Source: Chromatiaceae bacterium
Lineage (GTDB): Bacteria > Pseudomonadota > Gammaproteobacteria > Chromatiales > Chromatiaceae
DNA: 64,000 nt
Direction: 5' to 3'
Assembly: GCA_024235415.1 (NCBI GenBank)
Contig: JACKML010000012.1
Span: 1 to 64,000, forward strand
Shown here: positions 43,678 through 52,217 of the stretch, piece by piece
Layout of the letters: the number at the start of each line of letters is the position of its first letter
How positions within the stretch are numbered: position 1 is the first letter of the stretch
Position numbers and translations under genes: made by a program
Notes under the pieces: generated by a model
Databases searched by the model: none
Told to the model about the DNA's origin: nothing
Seen by the model: only the letters and a program-made list of their open reading frames with translations

Positions 43678-43705
43678 CTCCTACAGCCCGGCGTCTTCGT
43701 AGGAG
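43678..43705. repeat. Inverted repeat between pabB and galU
   Basis: ctcctac (43678-43684) and gtaggag (43699-43705) form a hairpin in the 60-base gap between convergent genes. It resembles the dispersed 'GGCTCCTAC...GTAGGAGCC' palindromes common in gammaproteobacterial genomes and may also help terminate both transcripts. Confidence 0.45.
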
Positions 43706-43712
43706 ACAGCCC

Positions 43713-44540
43713 CTAGCCGGCGTTCTTCCAGCGCTCGTAGAAGAAGTTGGTCGCGGAGACGAAGCCCTCGACACTGCCGCAGTCGAAACGCTTGCCCTTG
43801 AACCGGTAGGCCAGCACCATGTTCCTGATCGCCTGAGTCTGCAGTGCATCGGTGATCTGCATCTCGCCATTGCGGCCCGGTGGCGTGGAGCGGATCACGT
43901 CGAAGATGTCCGGGGTCAGGATGTAGCGGCCGATGATCGCCAGGTTCGACGGTGCGTCCGCCGGATCGGGTTTCTCCACCATGTCCGACACCACGTACAC
44001 GCCATCTTCCAGTTCGGAGCCGGCAATCACGCCGTACTTGTGCACCTCGTCTTGCGGCACCTCTTCGATAGCGACGATGCTGCAGCGGTACTTGGCATAG
44101 ATGCGCGCCATCTGGGTCAACACGCCATCGTCTTCACCCACGCACAGGTCATCAGCGAGGATCACACCGAACGGCTCGCGGCCGATCAGCGTCTCACCGG
44201 TCAGGATCGCGTGGCCCAGGCCCTTCATCTCGGTCTGGCGGGTATACGAAAAGGTGCAATAGTCGATGATGTTGCGGATATCGGCGAGAAAGACTTCTTT
44301 CGGCGTGCCGGTGATCTGCTGCTCCAGCTCATAGCTGATGTCGAAGTGGTCCTCTAGCGCACGTTTACCGCGTCCGGTGACGATCCCGATGGTGTTCATG
44401 CCGGCCGCCATGGCCTCCTCCACGCCGTACTGGATCAGCGGCTTGTTGACGATCGGCAGCATCTCCTTGGGCATCGCCTTGGTGGCCGGAAGAAAGCGCG
44501 TGCCGTAACCGGCGGCGGGGAACAGGCATTTCTTGATCAT
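43713..44540 (-). CDS. galU: UTP-glucose-1-phosphate uridylyltransferase
   Basis: A 275-residue nucleotidyltransferase making UDP-glucose. The signature AAGYGTRFLPATKAMPKEML at the N-terminus, GLGHAILTGETLIGREPFGV, LADDLCVGE and the C-terminal GSVEGFVSATNFFYERWK are standard for bacterial GalU. The product feeds exopolysaccharide and LPS core synthesis. Confidence 0.96.
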   Translation of the reverse strand: MIKKCLFPAAGYGTRFLPATKAMPKEMLPIVNKPLIQYGVEEAMAAGMNTIGIVTGRGKRALEDHFDISYELEQQITGTPKEVFLADIRNIIDYCTFSYTRQTEMKGLGHAILTGETLIGREPFGVILADDLCVGEDDGVLTQMARIYAKYRCSIVAIEEVPQDEVHKYGVIAGSELEDGVYVVSDMVEKPDPADAPSNLAIIGRYILTPDIFDVIRSTPPGRNGEMQITDALQTQAIRNMVLAYRFKGKRFDCGSVEGFVSATNFFYERWKNAG

Positions 44541-44564
44541 GGTGAAAGTCCGTTGTGTATTTGC

Positions 44565-45059
44565 TCAGTGGCGCAACAGGCCTGTGGGGCATTGCTGATT
44601 GTCGATGATGTGGTGCTGCAAAAGCCACGTCAGCGCATCTGTCGCATCCTGTTCGAACCACGCCTGCGCCGAGCCCAGGCGGAACGTATAACCCCAGGCG
44701 TCCATATCTGCGAACAACTGATGCCGGTCATAGCCTGGCAAGGCGTCGGCCAACAGCGCCTGAAGGTAGCACACCGCATTCTCCTCGGGGATCTCGCCGC
44801 CCGCATCGGTATGCAGCAGCTCACGCCGCGCCCCGTCCATGCAGATGAAATGGCAGGCCTCGTGCAGCGCTGAATGCAGCGGCGTGTCCGGGCGCACAAA
44901 CAGCGTGGAACGGATCAGCCCTGCCTCGCTGTCGCCCCAGTACGACCCGGGGATCGGCATGCCGGTGCCAACAATCTCGACCTGCATTGCATAGCGCGCC
45001 AGCAACTGACGCAACGACAGGATATGTTCAGGCGTGCACAGAACGACCGTGGACGACAT
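44565..45059 (-). CDS. Conserved protein with an HExxH site
   Basis: A 164-residue protein of unknown function. LHSALHEACHFICMDGARRE contains HEACH, an HExxH zinc-binding signature, and EIPEENAVCYLQALLAD supplies a Glu downstream, as in small metallopeptidase-like folds. No export signal. It may be a protease or only a metal-binding relative. It lies 24 bases upstream of galU in the same direction. Confidence 0.75.
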   Translation of the reverse strand: MSSTVVLCTPEHILSLRQLLARYAMQVEIVGTGMPIPGSYWGDSEAGLIRSTLFVRPDTPLHSALHEACHFICMDGARRELLHTDAGGEIPEENAVCYLQALLADALPGYDRHQLFADMDAWGYTFRLGSAQAWFEQDATDALTWLLQHHIIDNQQCPTGLLRH

Positions 45060-45106
45060 GGATGCAGCTGCTGGGCAGAAAAACGGGGCGCCAGCCTAAC
45101 ACGCCG

Positions 45107-45538
45107 TCAGCACTGCTCCCAAGGCAGGCCGTGAAACCGCCAGCCGCCGACCGTGCCGCGCTGATGGTTGTCGTCGAGGTCGCCTTCGAAACCCTCGTCG
45201 ACGTGATAGACGTTCTTGAGACCGGCGTTGAGCAGAGCCTTGCCGGCCTCGACCGAGCGCTTGCCGCTGCGGCAGATCAGGATCACCGGCGCACAGCCTT
45301 CCTGCGCGTCACACACTGCACCACCGAGCAGCAGCTTGCGGATCTCGGGTACGAAGTGTGGATTGATGTCCCAATCGGGTTCGTCGATCCATGCGACGTG
45401 GACGGCGCCCCTGGGGTGGCCGACAAAAAGGAATTCCATGGTCGAGCGGATATCGACCAGCAGGGCGCGTGGATCATCCTGCAATACCTGCCAGGCCTGT
45501 TTGGGTGATAATTCGGCTGGTTCCTTTTTCTTGTTCAT
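45107..45538 (-). CDS. Rhodanese-like sulfurtransferase
   Basis: A 143-residue single-domain rhodanese. LLVDIRSTMEFLFVGHPRGA and the active-site loop ILICRSGKRSVEAGKAL (catalytic Cys in CRSGKRS) are clear. An insertion with two Cys (GAVCDAQEGCAP) precedes the active site. No export signal, so it is probably a cytoplasmic handler of persulfide sulfur, which fits a sulfur oxidiser. Confidence 0.93.
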   Translation of the reverse strand: MNKKKEPAELSPKQAWQVLQDDPRALLVDIRSTMEFLFVGHPRGAVHVAWIDEPDWDINPHFVPEIRKLLLGGAVCDAQEGCAPVILICRSGKRSVEAGKALLNAGLKNVYHVDEGFEGDLDDNHQRGTVGGWRFHGLPWEQC

Positions 45539-45619
45539 GGCGATTCCCCATTTGAATTCAGCTCTGTTTTATAGACCAATACGACAGGTCTGACCTCGTG
45601 GAAATCCCGATACTGGGTA

Positions 45620-46525
45620 TTGGATGTGATACGTGACCGTGTGCTCGAGGCGCTGATTTGGCCGCTCGGGCTGTTGCCGTTCCGCTGGGCAGGCGGCCTG
45701 GGCGCCGCCGTCGGGCGCGTGTTCTACCGAGTCAATCGACGCGAGGTGAACAACGCGAGGGTCAATCTGCGCCTGTGTTTTCCCGAGATGGACGCGCCGG
45801 CGCGCGAACAGCTGGTGCGGCGCAACCTGATCGAGACCGCGCGCAGTTTTGCGCAGATGGCGCGGGTCTGGGTCGGTCGCCAGCTCGATATGTCCAGCCT
45901 GATCGACGACAACGGCTTCGAGGCACACGGTCGCGCGCTGTTGCAGCGTGGCCACGGGCTGATTCTGGCGCTGCCGCATCTGGGCAACTGGGAGCTGATC
46001 GGTGAGTCGATGATCGCCGTGACGCCGGCAACGGCTTTGTTCCGCCCGCCGCGCATGGCCTTCATGGACCGCATCATGCGCGCCGGAAGGGCCCGCACCG
46101 GGATCGTACCGGTGCCGATCGACCGGCAGGGGCTAAAGGCGCTGCACGCGGCGCTGCAACGCGGCGAGGGTGTGGTGATCCTGCCCGACCAGGTGCCGAA
46201 GACGATCGGCGCCGCAGGGGTGGTGGCGCCGTTCTTCGGTCATCCGGCGATGACCATGACCCTGATCAGCCGGCTCGCCCACCGGCACAAGTCGCCGGTG
46301 CTGTTCTGTTGTGCCGTTTACGATGCGGGTATCGGCAGGCACCGGCTGCATCACTTCGAGGGCGAGGCCGGGATCGGTGACGCGTCACCGGAGGTCGCTG
46401 CGGCCGCTCTCAACCGTGATGTGGAACGTTGTGCGCGTGCATTTCCGGAGCACTACCAGTGGACGTACCGGCGTTTCCTGGTCCCGGGCAGTCAGACCAG
46501 CCCGTATTCGGTACGCGAGCCCTGA
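45620..46525 (+). CDS. LpxL/HtrB-family lipid A acyltransferase
   Basis: A 301-residue inner-membrane acyltransferase. The catalytic H-x4-E is in ALPHLGNWELIGES; RTGIVPVPIDRQGLKALHAA and GEGVVILPDQVPKTIGAAG are further family blocks. It adds a secondary acyl chain to lipid A. The start is a TTG (45620) or GTG (45626); the Shine-Dalgarno is weak. It is divergent from the rhodanese gene. Confidence 0.88.
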   Translation: MDVIRDRVLEALIWPLGLLPFRWAGGLGAAVGRVFYRVNRREVNNARVNLRLCFPEMDAPAREQLVRRNLIETARSFAQMARVWVGRQLDMSSLIDDNGFEAHGRALLQRGHGLILALPHLGNWELIGESMIAVTPATALFRPPRMAFMDRIMRAGRARTGIVPVPIDRQGLKALHAALQRGEGVVILPDQVPKTIGAAGVVAPFFGHPAMTMTLISRLAHRHKSPVLFCCAVYDAGIGRHRLHHFEGEAGIGDASPEVAAAALNRDVERCARAFPEHYQWTYRRFLVPGSQTSPYSVREP

Positions 46526-46611
46526 AACAGCGGCGTTGCCGCGGCGGTTAAAGGCACCCGGCCGTTGGCCGTTACCCTGACAGGAACTCATTTCTTGTTC
46601 AGGGGCTTGGT

Positions 46612-48492
46612 ATGCGGTTATCGGATATCGGGACATGGTCCGGCCGGGTGACAGCTGCAATGCTGGCGCTGTGGTGCGCTGCGTCGGTCGCGCAGACGGC
46701 GCCGGACAAATCGGATGTCAGGGTGCTGATCGATATCTCCGGCAGCATGCGACAGAACGATCCAAACAACCTTCGGCGCCCTGCGTTGCGCATGCTGGCC
46801 GGCCTGCTGCAGCCGGGGACCCAGGCCGGTGTATGGACCTTCGCACGCTGGACCAACAACCTGGTTGCGGTCGGGGATGTGGATGCGGCGTGGAAGAAGC
46901 GCACCCAGTCATTGTCCGAGCAGATCTCTTCGCCGGGCCAGTTCACCAATATCGAGGAAGTGCTGGACAAGGCCTCGGCCGACTGGAGTGGCGAGCCCAC
47001 CACGCATGCCCGGCACCTGGTGTTGCTCACCGACGGCATGGTCGATGTATCCAGGCAGGAAGCCGAGAACGCACAGTCGCGTGAACGCATCATCGGCACC
47101 CTGTTGCCGCGTCTCAAGTCCGCGGGCGTCAAGGTGCACACCATCGCGTTGTCAGAACGTGCCGATCACGCGTTGATGAAGATCCTGGCCGGTGAGACCG
47201 GTGGCTGGTATCAGCAGGTGGCGCAGGCGGATGAACTGCAACGCGTGTTCCTGCGGATGTTCGAGACTGTTGGAAAACCGGATTCGGTGCCTCTGCAGGA
47301 CAACCGGTTCGTGGTCGACAGCAGTATCTCGGAGGCGACTGTCCTGGTGTTCAGCAGGCCCGATACGCCTCCGGTGGTGCTGCGCTCGCCGTCGGGTGAT
47401 GAATACACCGACAGCGACCTTCCCGCCGGTGTCGCGTGGTTTCGTGATCAGGGCTACGACCTGATCACCGTGGCCTCACCGCAGAAGGGCGAATGGAGCC
47501 TGCAGGCCGATATCGATCCGGACAACCGGGTGATGATCGTGACTGATCTGAAGCTGCAGCACTCCGAGGTTCCGACCCACATCGCGGTGGGTGAGAGCCT
47601 GCGCATCGAGGCCAACCTGAGCAGCCGCGGCGAATTGGTTACCCGCCAGGCGTTTCTGCGTCTCCTCCAGGTCTACGCCGAGCGTATCGATCAGGGCGCC
47701 AGTGCGCCGCTGGCCCTGAACGACCAGGGCGAAGGCGCCGACGACAAGGCAGCCGATGGCCGCTACACGCTGCGCCACAGCGAGCCCGCCGCGCAGGATG
47801 AGGTCGGGGTGCTGGTGGCAGTGGAAAGTCCCACCTTCATGCGTGAAAAGCGTTTTCGTCTGGCGGTCCACGAACCCGTTGAGGGCAGTGTGGCCGATGG
47901 GCCTGATGGTCCCGAATTGAGCGTCAGGCTGCAGGGTGCCGTCATGCAGCCGGGTGCAGAACTGAGTGCCTGGCAGCAGGCCGCTGATGGCCAGCGCGTA
48001 GCGCTGCAACTGACCGAGAGTGAACCGGGGCAATGGTCGGCCGCGCTGATGGACCCGGTATCGCCGAGTTATCTGACGGTTTCGGGCACAACGAAACTGG
48101 GCAACCTGATCGAGCGTACCGTCGGGCCGATCGTCGCGCCCGGTGTGACCTTGCCGGCAGTCGTGGCCAAGGCGCCAGTGGTCGAACCGGCACCCCCCGT
48201 GGTCGAGCCGGCGCCGCCAGCGGTCGAGCCCGCGCCAGTCGAGCCTGAAGCGGTGGCGGCGCCGGTCGAAGAGCCGCCCGCCGAGCCGCCTGCTGTTGCG
48301 GAGGACAGCCTGCTGGTGCCGGGGTTGGTGTTTGGCGGGTTCAATCTGACATTGATAATCGCTGCAGGCGTCTGGTTCTTCCTGCGTCGCCGACGCGCGG
48401 CGGGCAGGGACGAGCTCGAGTTCGATGATCTCATCGACGAAACGGTCGATGCGTCGGAGGACGCAACGACACCGCAGGAGAAAGCGGCATGA
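46612..48492 (+). CDS. Secreted, membrane-anchored VWA-domain protein
   Basis: A 626-residue protein: signal peptide (1-28, ending SVAQTA), a von Willebrand A domain with the MIDAS DISGS in RVLIDISGSMRQND and LVLLTDGMVDVS, a beta-rich middle region, a Pro/Glu/Val-rich linker (residues about 520-565) and a C-terminal membrane segment (LVFGGFNLTLIIAAGVWFFL) with a short acidic tail. It binds a divalent metal and a partner protein in the periplasm; the partner is unknown. It overlaps the next gene by 4 bases. Confidence 0.88.
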   Translation: MRLSDIGTWSGRVTAAMLALWCAASVAQTAPDKSDVRVLIDISGSMRQNDPNNLRRPALRMLAGLLQPGTQAGVWTFARWTNNLVAVGDVDAAWKKRTQSLSEQISSPGQFTNIEEVLDKASADWSGEPTTHARHLVLLTDGMVDVSRQEAENAQSRERIIGTLLPRLKSAGVKVHTIALSERADHALMKILAGETGGWYQQVAQADELQRVFLRMFETVGKPDSVPLQDNRFVVDSSISEATVLVFSRPDTPPVVLRSPSGDEYTDSDLPAGVAWFRDQGYDLITVASPQKGEWSLQADIDPDNRVMIVTDLKLQHSEVPTHIAVGESLRIEANLSSRGELVTRQAFLRLLQVYAERIDQGASAPLALNDQGEGADDKAADGRYTLRHSEPAAQDEVGVLVAVESPTFMREKRFRLAVHEPVEGSVADGPDGPELSVRLQGAVMQPGAELSAWQQAADGQRVALQLTESEPGQWSAALMDPVSPSYLTVSGTTKLGNLIERTVGPIVAPGVTLPAVVAKAPVVEPAPPVVEPAPPAVEPAPVEPEAVAAPVEEPPAEPPAVAEDSLLVPGLVFGGFNLTLIIAAGVWFFLRRRRAAGRDELEFDDLIDETVDASEDATTPQEKAA

Positions 48493-49598
48493 GCCAGACC
48501 ATGCTTGTACTGCTGGGCGCCCTCGGCGCCGAACTGCTGCTACTGCTGATAGTGCTTCTCGCCGTGGCGTTTTTCCGCAACCGTGCGGCGTCCCGGCGTG
48601 ACCAGCGTGCCATGCGTGCATTGATTGCACGCGTCAAGAAGGGCAAGGCGGAGCGCGAGCAGCTGCTCGAACAATATCTTGCCGAACGCATGGGGCTGTC
48701 CGACCCCGCGCTGACGCAGGCCAAGGTCGCGATGTTGCGCGCGGAACTGACATTGCTGCAGCGTTTTGCCGGTGTCTACCGGAATCGCGAGGCGGCGATG
48801 GCTGCGCGCTTCGATGCCGATCTGTACGCGGTCCTGGAGCCCTACCATGCGCTTGCAGTTGGTACGCAGGCCGATCAGGAGCCATCGCAGCCGGGTGAGG
48901 TGGACGAGACAGAGATCGAGGCCTTGCGTCAGGAAAACGAGCGTCTGTCGGAAGAGCTCAGGATCACGATGGAGACGATGAGCCGGATGCTGAACGAGTA
49001 TTCGACGATGTTCTCCGGGTCGGCGCCGGAAAACCTGCAGGAGACGGAGGAGCCGAACGTGGTGCCAGCGCCAATGTCAGTCGACGATGTGCCGTTCGAC
49101 ACTGCGGATCAGGCAGACGAGGTGCCGGTGGACGAGTTCGACACTGCCGACGACGTCGACGAGGTAGCCGATGCGCCTGATGCCGGTGAGTTCGAAGTCG
49201 TTGCCGCTGAAGAAGAGGATCTTTTCGCTGGCGACGATTCCGCGGATATCCCGGAACAGGAATCCGAACCCGACGAAGCGGATGCTGAGCTGGACCCCAT
49301 GGCGCAGGTGCTTCGTGACGCCGCATTGCAGGAGCAGTCTGCACGCGACGCCGGTGACGCGGTCGAGGTCAGTGTCAAGACGCGCCCCGCAGGTAGCGCG
49401 GAAGGTAAAGGCCTGGATGAGGTGGAAAGCACCCACGCCGATGCCGATGCCGATGCCGATGCCGATGCCGATGCGGGTGACGTCGAGATAGCGCTGGAGG
49501 ATGGTGCACCGGAGGAACTGGCAGCCACGGATCCCGAAGGCCTGGATGATCTGTTTGACGCCGGTGATGATTCGCTGAAGGCCGGCTCTGGCAGGTGA
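48489..49598 (+). CDS. Membrane protein with coiled coil and very acidic tail (unknown)
   Basis: A 369-residue protein: N-terminal membrane segment (about 4-27, LGALGAELLLLLIVLLAVAF), basic helix, coiled coil (about 35-175), then a strongly acidic, low-complexity C-terminus with an Ala-Asp repeat. No known domain. It overlaps the VWA gene (ATGA), so the pair likely acts together at the inner membrane, with the acidic tail inside the cell. The function is unknown. Confidence 0.8.
   Translation: MSQTMLVLLGALGAELLLLLIVLLAVAFFRNRAASRRDQRAMRALIARVKKGKAEREQLLEQYLAERMGLSDPALTQAKVAMLRAELTLLQRFAGVYRNREAAMAARFDADLYAVLEPYHALAVGTQADQEPSQPGEVDETEIEALRQENERLSEELRITMETMSRMLNEYSTMFSGSAPENLQETEEPNVVPAPMSVDDVPFDTADQADEVPVDEFDTADDVDEVADAPDAGEFEVVAAEEEDLFAGDDSADIPEQESEPDEADAELDPMAQVLRDAALQEQSARDAGDAVEVSVKTRPAGSAEGKGLDEVESTHADADADADADADAGDVEIALEDGAPEELAATDPEGLDDLFDAGDDSLKAGSGR
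49437..49472 (+). repeat. Hexanucleotide repeat (GCCGAT)6
   Basis: Six perfect tandem GCCGAT units code for an Ala-Asp run in the acidic tail of the 48489 protein. Gain or loss of units keeps the frame, so the length may vary among strains. Confidence 0.9.
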
Positions 49599-49627
49599 GT
49601 GGCCGCGTATTTCGTAGAGGCTAAAAG

Positions 49628-49651
49628 AAGCCCGGCCGGTGCCGGGCTTTT
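49628..49651 (+). terminator. Rho-independent terminator after the VWA operon
   Basis: aagcccggc-cggt-gccgggctt followed by TTCG with T-rich sequence; A-rich on the other side, so it could work in both directions. Confidence 0.85.
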
Positions 49652-49674
49652 CGTTCTGCCTGATTGTCACCCAA

Positions 49675-49815
49675 TCACTTGCGAGCAGGTGGGCCGTTGA
49701 ACCTGGTGCTGTTGCTTATGTGTGACAGGAAGAAATCAAGGTCGTGGTACTCCTTGCCCTGGGGCCTGAACTCGTTCGCCCGCACCGGCTCATTCCACGA
49801 CGCGCGAATTAGAGG
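49675..49815 (-). pseudogene. Unidentified decayed coding fragment
   Basis: A minus-strand frame reads ...RASWNEPVRANEFRPQGKEY and goes on as HDLDFFLSHISNSTRF to a TGA; just upstream, shifted by one frame, VVVPNDPNALAL fits on in front. It looks like the C-terminus of a real protein broken by a frameshift, but I do not recognise the family. Confidence 0.3.
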
Positions 49816-49843
49816 GCCAGTGCGTTGGGGTCATTCGGCACCA

Positions 49844-50004
49844 CGACGTTGATTCGCTGCCCACGCGACCGGGGCTCTCGGTGCAGCTGATTTTCCCCCG
49901 CAACCTTTACTGGCGCCCACGAACGAGAACGACAGATAGGGGTTCCTGAAGATGCCGTCGCTGCACTGGGATGTCATCACGGTCTTACCGCCCACGTCGG
50001 CTGC
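49844..50004 (-). pseudogene. Decayed second copy of soxZ
   Basis: The minus strand encodes ADVGGKTVMTSQCSDGIFRN followed by PYLSFSFVGASKG, which lines up with the intact SoxZ (ADVGGKSVMNAQWSGGISKN, then PYLSFSFTGAAKG). After a one-base frameshift the match continues as KISCTESPGRVGSESTS against KITWADNQGGGDSETATIS. The N-terminal half and any start codon are gone; it begins right behind the terminator of the sox operon. Confidence 0.8.
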
Positions 50005-50007
50005 TGG

Positions 50008-50044
50008 CAAAAGAAAAGGCCATCGGCGTTGTCGCCGATGGCCT
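50008..50044 (-). terminator. Rho-independent terminator of the sox operon
   Basis: On the minus strand a perfect 12-bp stem, aggccatcggcg / cgccgatggcct with loop acaa, is followed by TTTTCTTTTG. It lies 50 bases after the soxX stop. Confidence 0.92.
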
Positions 50045-50093
50045 GAATGCTCGTCTTATGAAGCCGGGCCGTTTTGCCCCTGAGGGCGGTGGC

Positions 50094-50852
50094 TTATTTC
50101 ACAGGCGAATCAGGATCTGCCGGCAGTTTATTGACCGGCGATGCAGGGTCGAACAGGTACGCCATGATATCGGCGATCTGATCCTGGCGCAGGTAGCCGC
50201 TTGCACCCATGCGCGGCATCCTGGTGCAGGGGAAGTACGCGTGTGGGTTGTAGATCATTTCATACGTGTACTTGAGCATTGCCTCACTGTTGCCGCGCAC
50301 CCGGCCGTAGCCGGTCAGGCTCGGGCCGATGGTGCCGCCGGTGCGGTCGGTGGCCAATTGGTGGCAGTTGTAGCAGTTGCCGCCTGGATCGCCCTTGCTG
50401 TGGTCGTCGTTGTTGTGGCCGAAGCGGTAACCGAAGCCCGACCACGCCAAGTCTCCGCCCTTTCTCCAGTCACCCAGCTTGATTCCGCCCTCCGGGTATT
50501 TCATCGAATTGCGTGCGATGGTGCTGACCTTGACCGCGGTGTCACCATCGATCGGCTGATCACGCAGTGCGGAACACGCCTTCTGCAGCTCGTCCTGGGT
50601 AATACGCTCGCGCCCGGTGGTTCCCTCTTGTGTCGCCTGATCGAGTTTGAAACCGTTGGCCTCAAATATCAGGTACTCGGCCAGGGCCTCAGGGGTCATC
50701 TTCGTGTAGTCGACCTTGCCCGAAGATGCCGCGGGTTTGGATGCGGCGGCCGCTGCAGGCTTGTCAGTACCGGTCGCGGCGCAGCCGCCGACGATCAGCA
50801 TCAAGGTGGTGGTGGCGGCAATCGTAGCCGCAATGGCAGTCTTCTTGTACAT
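50094..50852 (-). CDS. soxX: Sulfur-oxidation cytochrome SoxX
   Basis: A 252-residue c-type cytochrome, half of the SoxAX complex that couples thiosulfate to the SoxYZ carrier. The single heme site is NCYNCHQLATDRTGGTIGPS, and the Met-ligand region is around CTRMPRMGASGYLRQDQI. The N-terminus ends in LMLIVGGCAATG, a lipobox-like sequence, so it may be lipid-anchored. It carries an extra region of about 90 residues before the cytochrome domain and is longer than minimal SoxX proteins. Last gene of the operon. Confidence 0.93.
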   Translation of the reverse strand: MYKKTAIAATIAATTTLMLIVGGCAATGTDKPAAAAASKPAASSGKVDYTKMTPEALAEYLIFEANGFKLDQATQEGTTGRERITQDELQKACSALRDQPIDGDTAVKVSTIARNSMKYPEGGIKLGDWRKGGDLAWSGFGYRFGHNNDDHSKGDPGGNCYNCHQLATDRTGGTIGPSLTGYGRVRGNSEAMLKYTYEMIYNPHAYFPCTRMPRMGASGYLRQDQIADIMAYLFDPASPVNKLPADPDSPVK

Positions 50853-50878
50853 ATCTCAATCTCCTCGTGCGGCGACGG

Positions 50879-51730
50879 TTAGCGCTTCATGTCTGGCAGG
50901 ATGGCCGGCTGGCCGCGCGCGGCGTCAGTCCAGAACGAGATCACTGCGATCGAGGCATCGGAGCCGTTGTTGATCATCGGGTGGCGCATCTGCCAGTAGC
51001 AACCGCGCAGGCGGTGCTGGCTGCTGCGCACGTTCTGATGACCGACGCGTTCTGCCGGCCAGGAGATGGCCTTCGTCCATTCCTCAGGGACCTTCATGTT
51101 GGGCAGCACTGATGCACGGATTCGCTTGCCAGTGTCGCCATGGCAGGTCTGGCAGCTGAAGTCGGTGATACCGGCACGCCGATAGAACATTGCCTCGCCC
51201 GCGTCACGCATCGCCTTTTCCAGCGGATGATCGAGCGGTGGATTCCATGGCATCCCATTGGACTTAATCGCGATGTAGGTCTGCAGTTTCATCATGTCCG
51301 AGTCCGAACCATGACGGGACTTGACGGACTTGTCGTCCTTGGCGAAGCCCTGCAGTGTCGTCATGCAGTGCACCAGGCGCGATTCCAGGTCCATGACCTT
51401 GCCGGTGTCGGCAAAATAACGCGGCAACTCGACATAGGCGCCCTCGAGGACACCCGGTCCCTTGCCGAAGTCGCATCCCTCCAGCGAGACATTCTTCGGG
51501 CCGCGTGGTGTCTTGAACAGTTCCTCGCCTTCTTCGGCAACGAACTGAGCCGGGTTGTCCGGCATCAACATCAGGTTCTGATCGCTTTGCGACAGATACG
51601 GGGACTGGGTCTCGTCGATCAGGGTCTGCAGGATTTCTTCCGGCGCCATACCGGAATAGTCAGTGGCGGCATTTGCCGTGCCGGCGACGGCGAGCGCGAG
51701 GGGTACCACATAAAGAAGTTTCTTCAACAT
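50879..51730 (-). CDS. soxA: Sulfur-oxidation cytochrome SoxA
   Basis: A 283-residue periplasmic SoxA with a signal peptide (1-21, AVAGTANA). It has the catalytic-side heme motif FSCQTCHGDTGKRIRA and the C-terminal RLRGCYWQMRHP with the Cys that becomes the heme cysteine-persulfide ligand. Only one CxxCH is present (monoheme type); Cys in SLEGCDFGKG and LVHCMTTL take the place of the first heme, as in other single-heme SoxA. With SoxX it links thiosulfate to SoxYZ. Confidence 0.95.
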   Translation of the reverse strand: MLKKLLYVVPLALAVAGTANAATDYSGMAPEEILQTLIDETQSPYLSQSDQNLMLMPDNPAQFVAEEGEELFKTPRGPKNVSLEGCDFGKGPGVLEGAYVELPRYFADTGKVMDLESRLVHCMTTLQGFAKDDKSVKSRHGSDSDMMKLQTYIAIKSNGMPWNPPLDHPLEKAMRDAGEAMFYRRAGITDFSCQTCHGDTGKRIRASVLPNMKVPEEWTKAISWPAERVGHQNVRSSQHRLRGCYWQMRHPMINNGSDASIAVISFWTDAARGQPAILPDMKR

Positions 51731-51849
51731 GGATTTCTCCTTTGGTGAGGTTCGAACGTTGTTATCGGGTGAAGTCGTGTTCGTCGAGCTGTTTTATGGA
51801 TACCCGGCGAAGACCCCGAACACAGGGTCTTCGCCAGGGAATTTCTGTG

Positions 51850-52164
51850 TCAGCTGATGGTGGCTGTTTCTGAATCGCCACCGCCCTGGTTGTCGGCCCA
51901 GGTGATCTTCACTTCATCGCCTTTGGCGGCGCCAGTGAAAGAGAAGGACAGGTACGGGTTCTTGGAGATGCCGCCGCTCCATTGCGCGTTCATGACGCTC
52001 TTGCCACCGACGTCGGCCATGACTTCATTGATGAAGTGTGCCGGAATGAGTTGGCCCGTCTTGCTGTCTTTGCGCAGACCGGTCTCCATTGGATGGGTGA
52101 TCAGACACTTGACCTCGGTGGTGTTGTCTTTGATCTTGGCGCGGATCTTGATGCTGTTAGCCAT
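51850..52164 (-). CDS. soxZ: Sulfur-oxidation carrier subunit SoxZ
   Basis: A 104-residue immunoglobulin-like protein: SIKIRAKIKDNTTEVKCLIT, HPMETGLRKDSKTGQLIPAH and FTGAAKGDEVKITWADNQGG are the family blocks. It has no signal peptide and is exported with the Tat-signalled SoxY. It follows soxY and precedes soxA by 120 bases. Confidence 0.96.
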   Translation of the reverse strand: MANSIKIRAKIKDNTTEVKCLITHPMETGLRKDSKTGQLIPAHFINEVMADVGGKSVMNAQWSGGISKNPYLSFSFTGAAKGDEVKITWADNQGGGDSETATIS

Positions 52165-52217
52165 GAATGTTTACCTCGAATTCGTATGCTGTTTCGTGCT
52201 GGGTGAGGGGGGCCGGA

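Larger units (their letters stand above)
49652..50007. other. Gene-graveyard interval between two terminators
   Basis: 356 bases with no intact gene. On the minus strand it holds a decayed soxZ copy (49844-50004) and, further down, an unidentified coding-like fragment ending at a TGA at 49675-49677. Confidence 0.6.

Noticed and set aside
49664..49852. 62-codon plus-strand frame after the VWA operon
   Set aside because: No Shine-Dalgarno, Arg/Ser-rich shadow composition, and it overlaps the minus-strand gene remnants.
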